Counted from the first letter of the stretch, positions 22,361-34,299 are shown. The stretch is DNA of 64,000 bases from Isoetes taiwanensis (GCA_021234155.1 JAJEKV010000013.1:3964028-4028027); one strand, 5' to 3'. Translations and numbers: made by a program. The notes: generated from the letters alone by a model not told the origin.

Positions 22361-22630
22361 TTAAAATCTCTTGAAAGACGTTTTTGAAAATCCATCTGGC
22401 AAAAAGTCATAATAGTTTATGTTCCAACTGTAACCAAGTCTGCAGAACAGAGGCAACTCCCAAATTTGTGTTTTTAATATCATTTGACAAGCCGGAAGGA
22501 GTGTAGTCATACAAGATGAAAGGGGATGTTCCAAATGATGGACCAAATGCTCCAAGCCATGCAGCAACACTAATATAAATTCCATATGTGGGCCATAGCT
22601 AGTTGGGAAGCGAGTGGCTCGTTTTAACAA
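22361..22630 (-). other. Open minus-strand stretch beyond the KUP fragment
   Basis: The minus strand contains VAAWLGAFGPSFGTSPFILY-type peptide in one frame and an overlapping 89-residue frame in another. It may be additional decayed coding sequence downstream of the KUP fragment, but I cannot match it to a KUP region with confidence. Confidence 0.25.
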
Positions 22631-22743
22631 TGCAAAGATAAACTAAAGGACTGCAAACCGCTTGCAACTTTGGGCAAAGGCATGAATGACTATCAATAAA
22701 CCCGTTCTTATTTCCAAGCCATTAGGTTTCAAACTTTACTACC

Positions 22744-23415
22744 TGGATTGATCTTATAGAAAAGTGCCCAAGATTTGCAAACATAGCTTCAGTTCCTGCA
22801 TCGTCATTTGCAAGTTGTAGTAGCATAGCATAAGCTCTGATAAAGAAAATAGAAAACATACCTATTATACAGAGTACGATGTCACTCAAAGACAACTACC
22901 CATCTTTCCCATTGCTTTTAAAGTAATTAATGATGTAATTTGGATTGAGTGCGCGGAAAACTTTAGGGTTGTACTTAATTATATTGTATAATCCAATTAT
23001 AGCAATAGATATGAACAGGCATAATACAGGTGCAAATGAGAATTCCACTTTCGATGTCCCAAAACGTTGGAGAAGGAATAGGCAAACAAGTATAATAACT
23101 GAAGTAAACACCACCACATCTGAGCAGAAAGGTCCAAATTAGTGCCTAAACAAGTACTCATTGTCTGGACACAGAAAGTTGAAGACAAAATACAGATCTT
23201 GGTCCAAATCCTCTATTGCCACAGTCAGACCACTCACAGCAGATAGGACTGAAATTAATAAATATATAATGCGCCACTCCGAATTATTGTATACAGGGAT
23301 TTGAATGAAAACAACCACTCCTCACCAGAAATTGCTGGTGTCAGTGTACAACCATATACAACCCCAATTGTATGAAATGCTAAACTGAATAGAACTTGGG
23401 CTGAATTGTCCTGCA
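22744..23415 (-). pseudogene. KUP/HAK/KT potassium transporter fragment
   Basis: The minus strand carries exon-like pieces of a K+ uptake permease (plasma- or endomembrane K+/H+ symport). LAFHTIGVVYG.TLTPAIS (about 23,335-23,412) matches the N-terminal LAYQSLGVVYGDL.TSPLY. VLSAVSGLTVAIEDLDQD lies at about 23,160-23,245. LLQRFGTSKVEFSFAPVL and IGLYNIIKYNPKVFRALNP lie at 22,896-23,117. TEAMFANLGHFSIRSIQ, bounded by CAG and GT signals, lies at 22,744-22,796. The order is correct, but the stretch between the first two pieces is missing and frames change at least twice. It is a captured or decaying fragment, not a working transporter. It lies antisense between the two halves of the RPB5-like gene. 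Confidence 0.8.
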
Positions 23416-23948
23416 AAGATGTACCAAATAATTGGTGGAAATGGAGGAGAAGATTTAAAAACTTAACAAGTAGAAGCCTATGGAATCAAACGTTAAATTA
23501 CTTACCTGCCTGTGCGTGTCCATGCCTGGTATATGCATAGCCACTATTTCCAAAGAATAAACAGCATCTTCCTCTTCTGCTCTTTAAAGCCCTAAAACAA
23601 ATCTTTCATTCTGAAAACACACGCAATCAGCTCCCCTGGTGGCTAAATATGCATCCCTCAAATTTGTCTGCACCATAACACGATGATAAGTGACCTTGGC
23701 CGAATCTGTCTCCGCCATAACAGCATCCCTCGAATCTGTCTGCACCATAACATGGTGTCTTCACAACCCTAAAATATAAACCCAGAACCCGCAGCACCTG
23801 CATACATGGGACAGAGAATGATTCAGATAACCCTAAAATAACTCTAAAGTGAAACAGCTCGATGCTTGCATGTATGGCTTATTAAAAAGAAATAGAGGAA
23901 TAAAAATAAAAAGGGGTAAACCATTGGGGATATGGAATTTAGACAATA

Positions 23949-24065
23949 AAATGTGGAGTGCACTCTAGAAGTACTGATTAGTACACCTCCTGCAATACGA
24001 CCAACAAATCGTATAAAAACCATAAGAAAAAATGTATAAAACACAAAAGAAACCCCTGTTATTAT
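23949..24065. repeat. Repeat R3, copy 1, with terminal hairpin
   Basis: GGAGTGCACTCTAGAAGTAC...AGTACACCTCC is a short imperfect inverted repeat, followed by CAACAAATCGTAT, AAAACC and CCCCTGTTATTATGCT. About 110 bp match 34,958-35,063. It directly precedes an R1 left arm. Confidence 0.7.
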
Positions 24066-24215
24066 GCTACATATAACAATCAACACACAACTACCATTAA
24101 CATTATTAACACAAACCATTGCATTTAACACATTTTAATTAAAATCCCCCTTAAACCCCCTTTGGTTTGGGTGCATATTCACACGGGGGGTTACTCCGGG
24201 CATCGAGAGTCAAGC
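24066..24215. mobile_element. MITE-like element R1, copy 3 (one arm)
   Basis: TATAACAATCAACACACAAC through CACGGGGGGTTACTCCGGGC matches the left arm of copy 1 almost base for base. The middle and right arm are absent, and unrelated sequence starts after the CATCGAGAG block. Confidence 0.8.
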
Positions 24216-24420
24216 TGTCCGCCCCTGTCCGCCTCTGTTCGCTACATCCATTATATACGGACCCAGTCTAAAGGTTCGATACCTTGCTTTTAGCTAAAAG
24301 GCTTTGCCTTATTAATAAACACCTATTTTAACTCTAATAAATCATATTTTAACTTTAGTTTGGAATTGGCCAAACCTGTTACTTGGTGTTGTTATGAAAG
24401 GAAGCAGAACTTCTTATTAA

Positions 24421-24681
24421 TAGGTGCCAGAACATCTCATACTGACAGATCAAGAGAAGAAGGCTCTTCTTGAAAGATACAGTCTGAAGGAGACACATGC
24501 TAGTTCTGGTTATGGATCTCTGGCATGTGTTTACCATTCTAATTTATCTTCTCTGCAGCTTCCAAGAACGCAGGAAAGTGATCCTGGATTGAAACGTGGG
24601 CAAGTTGTGAAAATAATATGAGAAAGCGAGACTACAAGGAGAAACGTCCCATATCGGTTTGTTGTGTGAATAGCATATATG
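24421..24681 (+). pseudogene. RPB5-like RNA polymerase subunit, 3' part
   Basis: [24 protein letters not shown], then [21 protein letters not shown] and ESETTRRNVPYRFVV are the conserved C-terminal (assembly) domain of RPABC1/RPB5. About 18 extra residues between LKET and QLPR end in CTCTGCAG and probably represent an intron whose donor has mutated. The usual ARYY before GLKRGQ is missing, and TGA replaces a codon after KII. Same strand and correct order relative to the 16.3-16.8 kb exons. The block starts right after an acceptor-like AATAG. Confidence 0.82.
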
Positions 24682-24699
24682 AATTCCAAAGTAGTGACT

Positions 24700-27130
24700 G
24701 AACCCTAATACCATATCTTACTTGATGAGAAATATATTTCCATTTTACTATTCCAAAATAACAACTGAACCCTAATACCATATCTTACTTGAAGAAAAAT
24801 ATACGCCCATTTTAGCAATAATGCATTACATAAGGCAAGGACAATGCAATGATAAATTCCTACTTTACAAGCCGAGTAGACATCATCATATTCACAAGCC
24901 ACGTTCATGAATATGGGCACATGCGCGATAAGATATTATTCTGCTCTTTGATAGTTTTCCTGTTGTCCATGATATTCGTTGCTTTAGATGATCCATATTT
25001 ACTTCGTGTTAGTTGATGATGTAATTTCCTTGTCAATTATAAGTAGACTGGATTAGTGACATTTTGACAGACTGTTGATATGACTAAAGATATCTTGGGT
25101 TTTAGTAAAAACATTTCAGTTTTAATGAAAGACTCTTGCTGCTTGATTTTTTTGAATATGAAGAATATCACATGTTCTCCATCCTATATGAAGGATATAT
25201 TCAAAACTCTAAAACATTTCACAAACTATCATCTTTATTCCTTACATGGACCAGGCCTCAAACCTATACAAGTTGTCCCCATCAAAAGAAGAACTCTGAA
25301 TTATTTGAATTCTTGATCTTAATGAAGGACATGGCAGTAGATTCGTAAGCTGGTAGCAAATTGTTCTAAGTCCAACAGTTTTTCTCCTCAAAATTGCAAC
25401 TTGTCTTCTTTCCTTCACTTTGATATTTGCACTTTCTAAGTCCATCATTGTTTAGAAGTTGCAACTGAGGTCTTCATTTTCATCCTTTTCGCACGAAATT
25501 GCTTCACCACTTCCAATGAGTAGAACTAATTTCAAAGATAAGCGGTAGAGTGAAGATGAACTATAGCGATAATATGACATGCATGCACAATAAAATTTGT
25601 TTGGTGTTTTAACAAGAAAATTAGTTGCACTTGCAGTAATCTTCATATTGACCAATAGTTAACAACCAACCTCAAATTGGAAATTTTATACTAAGTAATT
25701 ACTTGAGGTAACTAACGAACCAACTAATAAAAATGCTTCTTAGGTCATGTGGTCTATACTGCCAATCCAAGAATAGGTAGTGGCTCCCAAAACTAATGTG
25801 ATAATTTACGCCAAAGTATTGTATATGTAAGAGAGTATGCCATGTATTCTTAACGTTTGGAGATGCCAACAATAAGACTAGTTCACTAATCTATGACATC
25901 ATTGAATAATCATTCTTCCAGTTATAGTGGTTGTTTGTTATATTAGATAGATAGTTGTTATTATGATACGAAAATGCAATTTTGAAAAATGAAACTTGAT
26001 CTCTATAAAATTTATCTTATCTTATCTTATCTTATCTATGATGCTAATCGAACTACTTGGCCCTTTCAAGGTTTTCTTCCTTCTATCACAACTTTCTATC
26101 CTTTCCTCAAGCCTGTCTACTGTTAGTTTTAATTTTTTGATATTGAGTCCTTAAATATCCCAATAAATGGCCCATGAGCAAAAGCATCAGTCTTATGTGA
26201 AATTGTACTCTTGACAATGGAAATTGGTTCTCAACCACCACATTCTCAAGTTGCAACTAAAATGCAATGTTCAACTCATACTTTCACAAACCTTTTTCAA
26301 ACATAGAACATAATGATACAATCTTATTACATCTCCCTTCTCCCATGTTTATTCTTTCAAATTTAGCATGGTGTTTTATAGATGTATACAACTTCAGGGC
26401 TGCCTACAATATAATCATATTTATGCCCAGCAACACCAGGCGCCTCTTACTAGTCAAAACTCAATCTAAAGCATTAAAAAGATACTTTGTTGAATGCTAT
26501 ATACATTGATGAACTTCTGTCAGTTAGTTAATTAAGATTGATTTAGTTTACACTGGAACTTGAATAGAATATATTGAATTATTACCAAAATTATGTAGGT
26601 CATTCAGGTCTGGAGCGTAGCAGACTTTCAGTGTCAACTTACATTATGTATCTGTTGAGAATGTAACTTATGTAGAAATTCTGAGTGGAAGGAATCCATG
26701 CACAAATAGTTGGTTGTTTTGCTCGTATCCTAAGCCTAAGCCTTCTAAGAAAACATTATTCTTGAAGTACAAGGAATCCCCACAACATTTTTGTATTTTT
26801 CATCACACTAACAAATTTGTTTCATTGGTTAGTAAGTGCTAAAGACCATCAAAGCTTGTGTTAAGCGCGATTGGATTCATTCGGATCATTGGAATAACTA
26901 AATTGGAATTAGAATCAGATAGATGCCATTGCCACAATATAAATCCATCCTAGAAATTAAATCTTATCCGAACTTTCCAGTCCTTAATTGAGGGGATGTC
27001 TTGAAAGTCATATATGAACCTAATCTTAACTACGAATGTGAATTTATAATATAACTGATTATATGTGAACCCACATAACCAGGTTTGCCACATGGTGAAG
27101 GCAATCTAATTAAGCCCACTCTAATCCTCG
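24700..27130. other. Gene-poor stretch
   Basis: AT-rich sequence with short frames and no recognisable domains. A direct repeat (CTGAACCCTAATACCATATC near 24,700 and 24,764) and a TCTTA microsatellite at about 26,012-26,036 are the only structures seen. Confidence 0.4.
26012..26036. repeat. TCTTA microsatellite
   Basis: Five tandem TTATC/TCTTA units. A pentamer run can be the tail of a non-LTR element, as with the AATAG and TATTC runs elsewhere in this window, but no LINE coding sequence is seen beside it. Confidence 0.7.
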
Positions 27131-27138
27131 ATTACGGG

Positions 27139-28586
27139 GATGGACGCTAAAATAAAAAAAATCACATTTCTTCCTGTCTTACTGGCTCCTCAATGTAAAA
27201 TGAGTAAGATCGTGTTGTGTATTGTCAAGAATTTCATCTGGGGTGGTACATCAGAAGGTGCTTTTGTTAAGATATCCTCTAAGTGCATTAAGCCGAAGAC
27301 AGCTGGTGGCCTTGGAATGTTGGACTTCCGTCTTTAAATTCAGGTCATGATCTCAAAGTTCATTTGGAGGCTCCTCCTTGGTAAATATGACTCTCCTAGC
27401 TTAAGGTTGGTGTGACAATCACTTCTGCAGTCTCTCCCCTTTCACAAGACAACTATCAAGCCTAGTCTCCCATGGGCTTTGTTGTACCCTCTGCATCCAT
27501 ATCCAAATGCTTCCCCATCCCTTAAAGGTCTGCTTGCTTCTTGGGATGCGGTTAGATCTTTATTCCATGTTAATCCCCAAGCTTGTGCTTCATTGTCAAT
27601 GTCATGCTGGTGGCTTCCCTTGCAAGGTACGCATGATCAGCAGCCTTTATGTGCACTTGTACATCCAAAGACCCAACGGCATTGGCGGCTAGCTGGGGTT
27701 TTAACGATTGCAGCTTGGTATGATTTTGGTCATCTTTTGTCATGGGAGGCTTTTCAGACGAGATTTCTATTATACAAATGGGATCGGGAAATTTGGGCTG
27801 GGGTGGCTGATTTTTTGCCATCCATTGTGCAGCAACCACAGGCTGATGTGCCTATTTGGATATGTGATGCATGTGTTAAGCCAGAGAAGTTTGTTTCTTC
27901 CACGTACAAGTTACTTTTGGATTGTGAGCCTCTCTGTCCATCCGGATAGTGGCATCTTTATAACCGTGTTCGGATGTGGACATGGGATAAATTGCTCCAC
28001 CCTAAAGTGTCAGGGTTGCGATGACAAATTCTCCATAGATGTGTTCGAGTGAATGTCTTGGTTCAATAGATGAACCCTAGAGTCTCAGATCGTTGCCCTC
28101 TCTGTGGCCAACGTGTTGAAACTATTGAACACTGCTTCTTCTTGTGCGATCATCTACAGCTTACTTGGGCGTGGTTGTTCACTCTTTTCAGTGTGTCTCT
28201 CACTAGCTAGGAGATCCTACTTGCACTTTATCCCCCTGTTTGGCCTAACTTGCGTAGGCGGGCATTTCATCTTGCTTCTAGTTGGATTTTGTGGTCTATC
28301 TGGCAGAGGCGACGTCTATGTATTTTTCAAGGTGCACACATCTCAAATCAGCAGCTTCTTCGTTGTGCTCAGCACAAGATCACTAAAGCTTATCGTTGCT
28401 CATCTCTAGCTGATGATAAAAAAGAGATAATTTAGCAGACGTATTTACGGTGTTCCTCTTATGTATAGACGGGTGTTTGTGCCTAGTTGGGTCAGCCTAT
28501 TCACTAGGGTTTTATTCCTCTCGGTGCATTATGTATTGCGCTTTTGTTCTTGTTAATAAAAAGAGTCTCACGTCATTGAAAAAAAA
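27139..28586 (+). mobile_element. LINE 3' portion with zf-RVT domain, decayed
   Basis: Post-RT sequence of a plant L1-type LINE: FIWGGTSEGAFVKISSKCIK then GGLGMLDFRL, then a long divergent frame (27,479-27,949), and the zf-RVT zinc-binding domain SDRCPLCGQRVETIEHCFF near 28,090-28,150 (C-x2-C...H-x3/4-C). The element ends in GTTAATAAAAAGAGTCTCAC and a poly-A run at 28,577-28,586. Stops and frameshifts are frequent. The tail type (poly-A) differs from that of the pentamer-tailed LINEs, so this is another clade. Confidence 0.8.
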
Positions 28587-28911
28587 AACCCCTATTTCAA
28601 GCTTTAACGGAATGGGGCAAACTTTCACATTTAGCCACATTTCGAAAAACACACATAAACATCCCATAAACATTTCCGAAATGAAATGAGATGACATGTT
28701 TGAAACCAGGGATGATTTTTATTTTCCAGTCTAATGGTTGACAATTCGAACTCTTTTGCAAACCGATCTATTTTATGAAGGAAAGTGCCTTCCGGATGAA
28801 GTCCGAGCCAAAATAAATGGCAACACCTTTTATCAGTTGCAAAGTTGATTGCTGTAAGGGCCTTAAATTTGCACTTATTTTTGTCTCTCAGGAACCCAAG
28901 AAGACGTAGCT

Positions 28912-31036
28912 ATGGCTTCTATGCCCTTGTGCACAAAGGCTGGATTGGAGATAATGTTCGGTATGCTGCTTTTTTTTCTAAATTATCTCTTTTAATGTGT
29001 GCTTTATAAATATTTCATTTTCCATATAATGTTGACAGATCAATCACTAGATGTTACGCCTTGTAATATGCCACAGAAATCAAATTTTCTACCCATATTA
29101 AGAATATCAGATGTTTTGGAAACCAAACCTTATGAAAGCAAGGAAGATTTGTTACGCTTAGATGGTGGGAATGGTAGCTTCAATCTCTTTGTTCGACTTC
29201 TTAGAGAGAGTGGCAACAAAAAAACTCTATCTCAAGGTAAACGAATTCATAGCCACATCCTCAAACATGGTCTCAACCAACGCAAGTTTCTGGCAGATCA
29301 TTTGATAGGGATGTACCACAAATATGGATCATTATTAGCTGCATGTTGTGTTTTTGAACAAATGTCTAACGCAGATGTAGTTTCCTGGACTGGTATGATT
29401 GGAATATATGTTCATCATGGGCATTGTAAGGAGGCTTTACAAGTGTTCTGTGCAATGCACGAGCAGGGTATAATGGCCAACCAAATCACTTATGTCACCA
29501 TTCTCAATATCTGTTCTCAACCCTTATGCATAGCTCTTGGTAAACTTCTTCATGCTCAAATTATTCAGCGAAAATTTCATTTAGCATTAATTATTTGTAA
29601 TGCTCTTATCAAAATGTATACAAAGTGTGAGAATCTGAGAGATGCATGTGCATTATTTAATAGAATGATTTTGCACAATGCAATATCCTGGACAGCCATT
29701 ATTGGAGCCTGCACAATTATGGGGCATGGCAGCTTGGCTCTATGCCTCTCATTACAAATGCAAGAGGAAGGGATCATTCCAAATAAAGTCACGTATGTGT
29801 GTCTCTTAGATACTTGCGCCAGCTTGCAACTACTTGCAAAGGGCAAACAGATCCATTCCCAGATGCTTTGCTTTGGCATCAGCTCAGATGTTTTTGTTGG
29901 TACGTCACTTTTCCATATGTATGGGAAATGTGGGAATCTGAAAGACTCAGTTATGGTGTTTCTTAGAATGTATAATCGAAATCTTGTTTCATGGACTGCC
30001 ATGATTGGATCACATGGGCAGAATGGGAATGGCATGGGAGCTCTGTACTGTTTTTATCAAATGCTCCAAGAAGGTATGTCAGCAAATAAGATTTCTCTTG
30101 TCACCATTATCGAAGCATGTACAAAATTGGCTAATCTTGCTGTAGGTAAGATGATACATGCTAATGTGGTTGTCAATGGCTTGTATTTTAATACCATTAT
30201 AGTAAATGCTCTTATAAGTATGTATGGAACATGTTGTTGCCTAGAAGGTGCATATGCTTTATTTATGCATATGAGTCAGCAAAATGTGATCTCATATACT
30301 GCATTGATAGTCGCATACTCCCAAAATGGGAATGGGAAGATGGCTTTGCAACTCTTCCATGTCATGGCAGATGAATATGTGAAGCCAGATAAAGTTATGA
30401 TAGTAAGCACTCTTGATGCATGTACGAGCATATCAGATTGGGCACATGGCAAATTTCTCCATGCTTACACAGTTAATAGTGAACGCGACGCTATTGTAGA
30501 AACTGCCCTGGTTAACATGTGTAGCAAGTGTGGCAGCTTGCATGATGCATGTTGGGTTTTTGACAAGATGTATCGTCGAAATGTTGTCTCCTGGAATTGC
30601 ATAATTGCATCGTATGCCCAACATGGACATGGTTATGGAGTTATTAAACTCCTCCTACAAATGCAACAAGAGGGTTTAACTCCTGATGAATGTACTTTTA
30701 TTGGTATCCTCTCGCTTGTAGTCAGGCTGCGGGGTTTGTTGGATGAAGCCTTTCACTACCATGTCTCCTTGGTTAAAGATTATGACATGACTCCAAAGAA
30801 TGGAACATTATGGGTGCTTAGTTGATCTTCTTGGGCAGCGGGGCATTCGGAGGAGACACAACACATTATCAAGGACATGCCACTTGAACTCGATGTTGTG
30901 GTGTGGATGAGCTTCCTCTCCTCAGCCAGAACCTTTGATGACAAGCAGTGGGGTATGTCTTTGCAGAACATGCTCTTGAATTGGACCCTTTAAATGCAGG
31001 TCCATATGTCACACTGTCCAACATTCATGCTGTTTA
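28912..31036 (+). CDS. PPR protein (PLS class, decayed E region)
   Basis: Exon 1 is 28,912-28,960 (MASMPLCTKAGLEIMF) with donor G|GTATGC. Exon 2 begins at 29,039 after TTGACAG and is open to 30,825. It encodes about 620 residues with roughly fifteen 31-36-residue PPR motifs, e.g. NADVVSWTGMIGIYVHHGHC, NALIKMYTKCENLRDACALF, GKQIHSQMLCFGISSDVFVG, RRNVVSWNCIIASYAQHGHG. PPR proteins bind organellar RNA and act in editing, splicing or stability. After DYDMTPK a frameshift gives an early stop. The E-type sequence continues in other frames: EHYGCLVDLLGQRG, IIKDMPLELDVVVWMSFLSS, HALELDPLNAGPYVTLSN. There is no DYW domain. The long intact repeat region could still give a truncated protein, but the tail shows three frame breaks, so pseudogenisation is likely. 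Confidence 0.85.
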
Positions 31037-31039
31037 AAG

Positions 31040-32040
31040 CATTTCCACATCTTATTCCTGTTGATTTGATGCCAATCATGGGAGATCGTCATTGCAGAGT
31101 GTGGCTGTAAGTTAACAATGTAAAAATGTCATTTAAATTTATTTGACAGGGAGTCAATCCTAGTTTCCACAATGTAGCACCAATATCCAATTTCAACAGA
31201 TATACCAGGAAGGGTAAAATTGGCACCCAACATGGGAATATCTAGTTACTCTTGTGGGGAAAAAAGTCCTTGGGCTATGTGCAGACTCTTCGGCGTAAGT
31301 GTAACTATCATGTCAACCACAGCAAGCTGATGATATGAGAGAAACCACAAGGCAGAAAGCATGTTATTCTACCAAGTTGCCATGCTGTGGATGTACTTAA
31401 ACAACAAATCAATTCTGTATGCACAAGCCATCTGCACATTTGTATCTCAATTGACATATCACCATAATTTGTTGACCAAAAAAACATGGTGATGTTTCAC
31501 AATTGGTTGCCCTCTAAACATGTAGGGACAGTCGACGAAGAAGCTTCATGGAAAATTGACATGCTTGTACCATTTGAACACTTGGAAAAGATATAGCAAA
31601 GTTTACTTCGGCTGCATTTGTAAGCAGAAATATATAGCATCCAATCAACATAATGTAGAAAATGTCCACAAATCCACCTTACAAACAAATCAAACCTCAC
31701 CATCAACTTCAGCAACTCAAATCCCTACAGCATCTTAGAGGTGATTGATAGGCATATGCATGAGTTGTACAAAAGCATTCACATTAGGTAGGAAAACAAT
31801 ACTAACTTCCACAGCACCCAAGGTACTGATTTCAAATTGAAAACGAGGATCCTCAATCTCAGGATCCGCAATCTCTTCATTTCGCTTGCGTTAGTAATCA
31901 AGGTACAATTTTCTTGTCAAATATCTTGAATGGTTGACAGAAAAGTACACACATGATAATTACCTACTTTGTACTTATCTAATGAATAAACAAGGTGTTG
32001 TCGAACAAAGGTTGCCATCATAGAGGGGTTAATGGAGGGG
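31040..32040. other. Stretch after the PPR gene, no gene recognised
   Basis: No convincing ORF. It probably contains the PPR 3' region and old intergenic DNA. Confidence 0.4.
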
Positions 32041-32044
32041 CAAC

Positions 32045-32559
32045 TGTGACGACCATACGGATATTCGTATCATACGAATATTATACTCGTATGTACAAAA
32101 GACGGTCGTCACACGGATGCAAAAGGGTAGTTGCACGAAGCAAGGTTTGAACTCGCAACCTTCCAATTGCGAGTCACACACCTTTGCCAAGTGCCCTACC
32201 AATATTTGTTAAAAATATTCTCTGTCTTTCTCATATGTGTGGCTGTTTCTAGGAGGTTCTAGAATATTCTAGAACCTACATGCATGCGCGACACTTGGCG
32301 TGATCTCATCCATTGGAGTGGCGCGATCCAGACCGTTGGCCTACATATATAAGGAGGCATCTCCTTCTTGTCGAACCATTTTGGTTCAATGCCAGTCTTG
32401 AGCCTTCTAGGCATCTGTCTCGTGTTCCTGCTTGCCTTCGGGCCATTGTACTCTTGATTCCTGTTCATATATTAGATTCTTTGTCGATCTTGGCGTATTT
32501 CTTCCGTATTTCTTGCATATTTTCCACATATTTCCTTGTTTTTGCATAGGTTCATGACA
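32045..32559 (+). repeat. Solo-LTR-like segment
   Basis: It starts TGTGACGACCATACGG and ends GGTTCATGACA, i.e. TG...CA ends about 515 bp apart. It contains a TATA-like TACATATATAAGGAGG at 32,343-32,358 followed by C/T-rich sequence, as in an LTR U3/R region. GTGACGACC at 32,046 pairs with GGTCGTCAC at 32,104. The start resembles that of the LTR-like segment at 43,953 (TGTGACG). No target-site duplication is evident, and no partner LTR is in the window. Confidence 0.5.
32144..32201 (-). repeat. tRNA-like A/B-box sequence
   Basis: On the minus strand TGGTAGGGCACTTGG (A-box-like) is followed about 33 bp later by GAGTTCAAACC (close to the B-box GGTTCRANNCC). The spacing is that of a tRNA gene or tRNA-derived SINE head. 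It lies inside the LTR-like segment. No full cloverleaf was established, so this may be a SINE relic or chance. Confidence 0.35.
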
Positions 32560-32636
32560 GTTTGAACCAGAATCCCTTACCGGTTCTTGCCCGCTCTGAT
32601 CCTAAGCATTTTTTTTGCTCATATTTGGTGATTTAA

Positions 32637-32935
32637 CACCATTAAGTACATTCTCTCAAACCTTATAGTATTTTGCAAATCTCAATATACAGTATACAAA
32701 AACTTGTACATGCATACCCCACAAACGATGATCGCTATGTACGGTCCAGATCAAGGAATAAAGGGCAAATATGCCCATCTGACAGCTCTCGATGCCCGGA
32801 GTAACCCCCCGTGTGAATATGCACCCAAACCAAAGGGGGTTTAAGGGGGATTTTATTTTAAATGTGTTAAATGCAATGGTTTGTGTTAATAATGTTAATG
32901 GTAGTTGTGTGTTGATTGTTATATTAAAAAAAAAT
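32637..32935. mobile_element. MITE-like element R1, copy 4 (middle and right arm)
   Basis: AACACCATTAAGTACATTCT through GTACGGTCCAGATC matches the middle of copy 1, then CTCTCGATGCCCGGAGTAAC leads into the right arm ending GTAGTTGTGTGTTGATTGTT. The left arm is missing. The outer end is the exact reverse complement of the outer end of copies 1 and 3. Confidence 0.8.
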
Positions 32936-33413
32936 TTGGGCCCTTCGGGCCCTAACTAAAGCAAACATAGGTAAACTTTTTGGGCCTAAATATTAATTAC
33001 TAAAAAGCACAATAATATCAAGATGAACAAATTATTTCCATTGCAAACAACTATGAGTACATTTTGTAATCTCAATTCCCTGCATTGCATACTAAGAGCC
33101 ACCCAAATATACGCAAACACATTGGTTACCGCTTATAAGTCAATGCAACATACCAAAAACCAGAATAAAAACTGTACAGACAGCAAATTGGATATAAACA
33201 TAAGCATGCAAAGGCACTGCAAATGCAAAGCTTGACCCCAAAGAGACAAACAGCAGGAAAGAAGCATTGCTTGATTCGATAGTGTGATTACTGCAGTTAT
33301 ATGGTGTCCCAACAAGATTGGACTAAAAACAAATATGACAATTGCAAACAAGCAGCATATCTGATAGTTCCAGCAATAGAATGAGAAAGATCAGGTTATG
33401 GATAGGCAAATAC

Positions 33414-34235
33414 CTGAAAATAAACATAAGCAACGTAAAAAAGTATCAAAAGAGGCAGGATTGCCCAAAGTGACACTGTATTCACAATGCCAATAAGCAC
33501 AAATGTTGACATAAGTTGGAAAAACATATTCAAAAACATGTTTGCCCACATCGCAACACTTTGATCAATATCGCCTGTGTTTTGCAAATCGATTTATTAT
33601 ACGACCAATCGGATTCGAATGGAAAAAGAGCATTGGAGCTCTTAATATTGATGTAAGCATACTGATATGAAGGCGTTGTGCAGCCGTCAGGCTTGACAAG
33701 ACAAGCCAAAAGGAATTGGATAATGTCACTGTTACCTGCATATTGTTGTCCACTAATGTAAAATTATGTAAGAAAAATGGAAACTTATCTAGAACTACAA
33801 ACGTACCTGGGCAAGCAATATTGCTGCATATATTCCATTGTAAAAGCCTGGACCATGAGTTGTAGGAACAGGGGTATCCGACCAGTAACTAAGCCAGTTA
33901 CTACTGCTTAGGCTAAATATTTCAGTCAGAAAATAACACATAGACAAAAAAAACACAACCCATAAGCCTCCCAGTGCCTTTGTATATCTGCAATAAGAGG
34001 GCGCTTTATCAACTCGTAATTGAAATGATCACTTCAGCTGTTGCAACATTACTGAAAAACACCCCAGCTAATGACTCCAGTCTCACGTTCCTCTTGCTTG
34101 ACAAGCACTGACTTTTTTCCTTTCTTCAACTCAGATTTTTCTTCCACTGGAGAAACTAAGTTATTTGCAGGAAGTACACCATTCGGACCACCGGCTTGAG
34201 CTTCAGAGGCCAGTGTTTTATGCCTGTATATCCTT
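33414..34235 (-). pseudogene. ABCC (MRP-type) transporter fragment, second TMD
   Basis: Exon-like blocks on the minus strand match the start of transmembrane domain 2 of plant vacuolar ABCC transporters, which export glutathione conjugates and related anions. LKKGKKSVLVKQEERETGVI lies near 34,075-34,150. ALGGLWVVFFLSMCYFLTE and [20 protein letters not shown] lie at 33,807-33,987, with donor [56 protein letters not shown] and [18 protein letters not shown] lie at 33,414-33,735, with donor CAG|GTATTT. A frameshift follows NRFAK. No nucleotide-binding domain is present, so this is a truncated fragment. Confidence 0.83.
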
Positions 34236-34299
34236 CACAGACATCTCTATAGGTAGGTGAATCTTCAGCCCCTGTGCAATCTTCAGCCCCATTTCATAA

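Noticed and set aside
32144-32201. Functional tRNA gene
   Set aside because: Only A- and B-box-like sequences are present. No full set of stems was found, so it is recorded only as a tRNA-like repeat.
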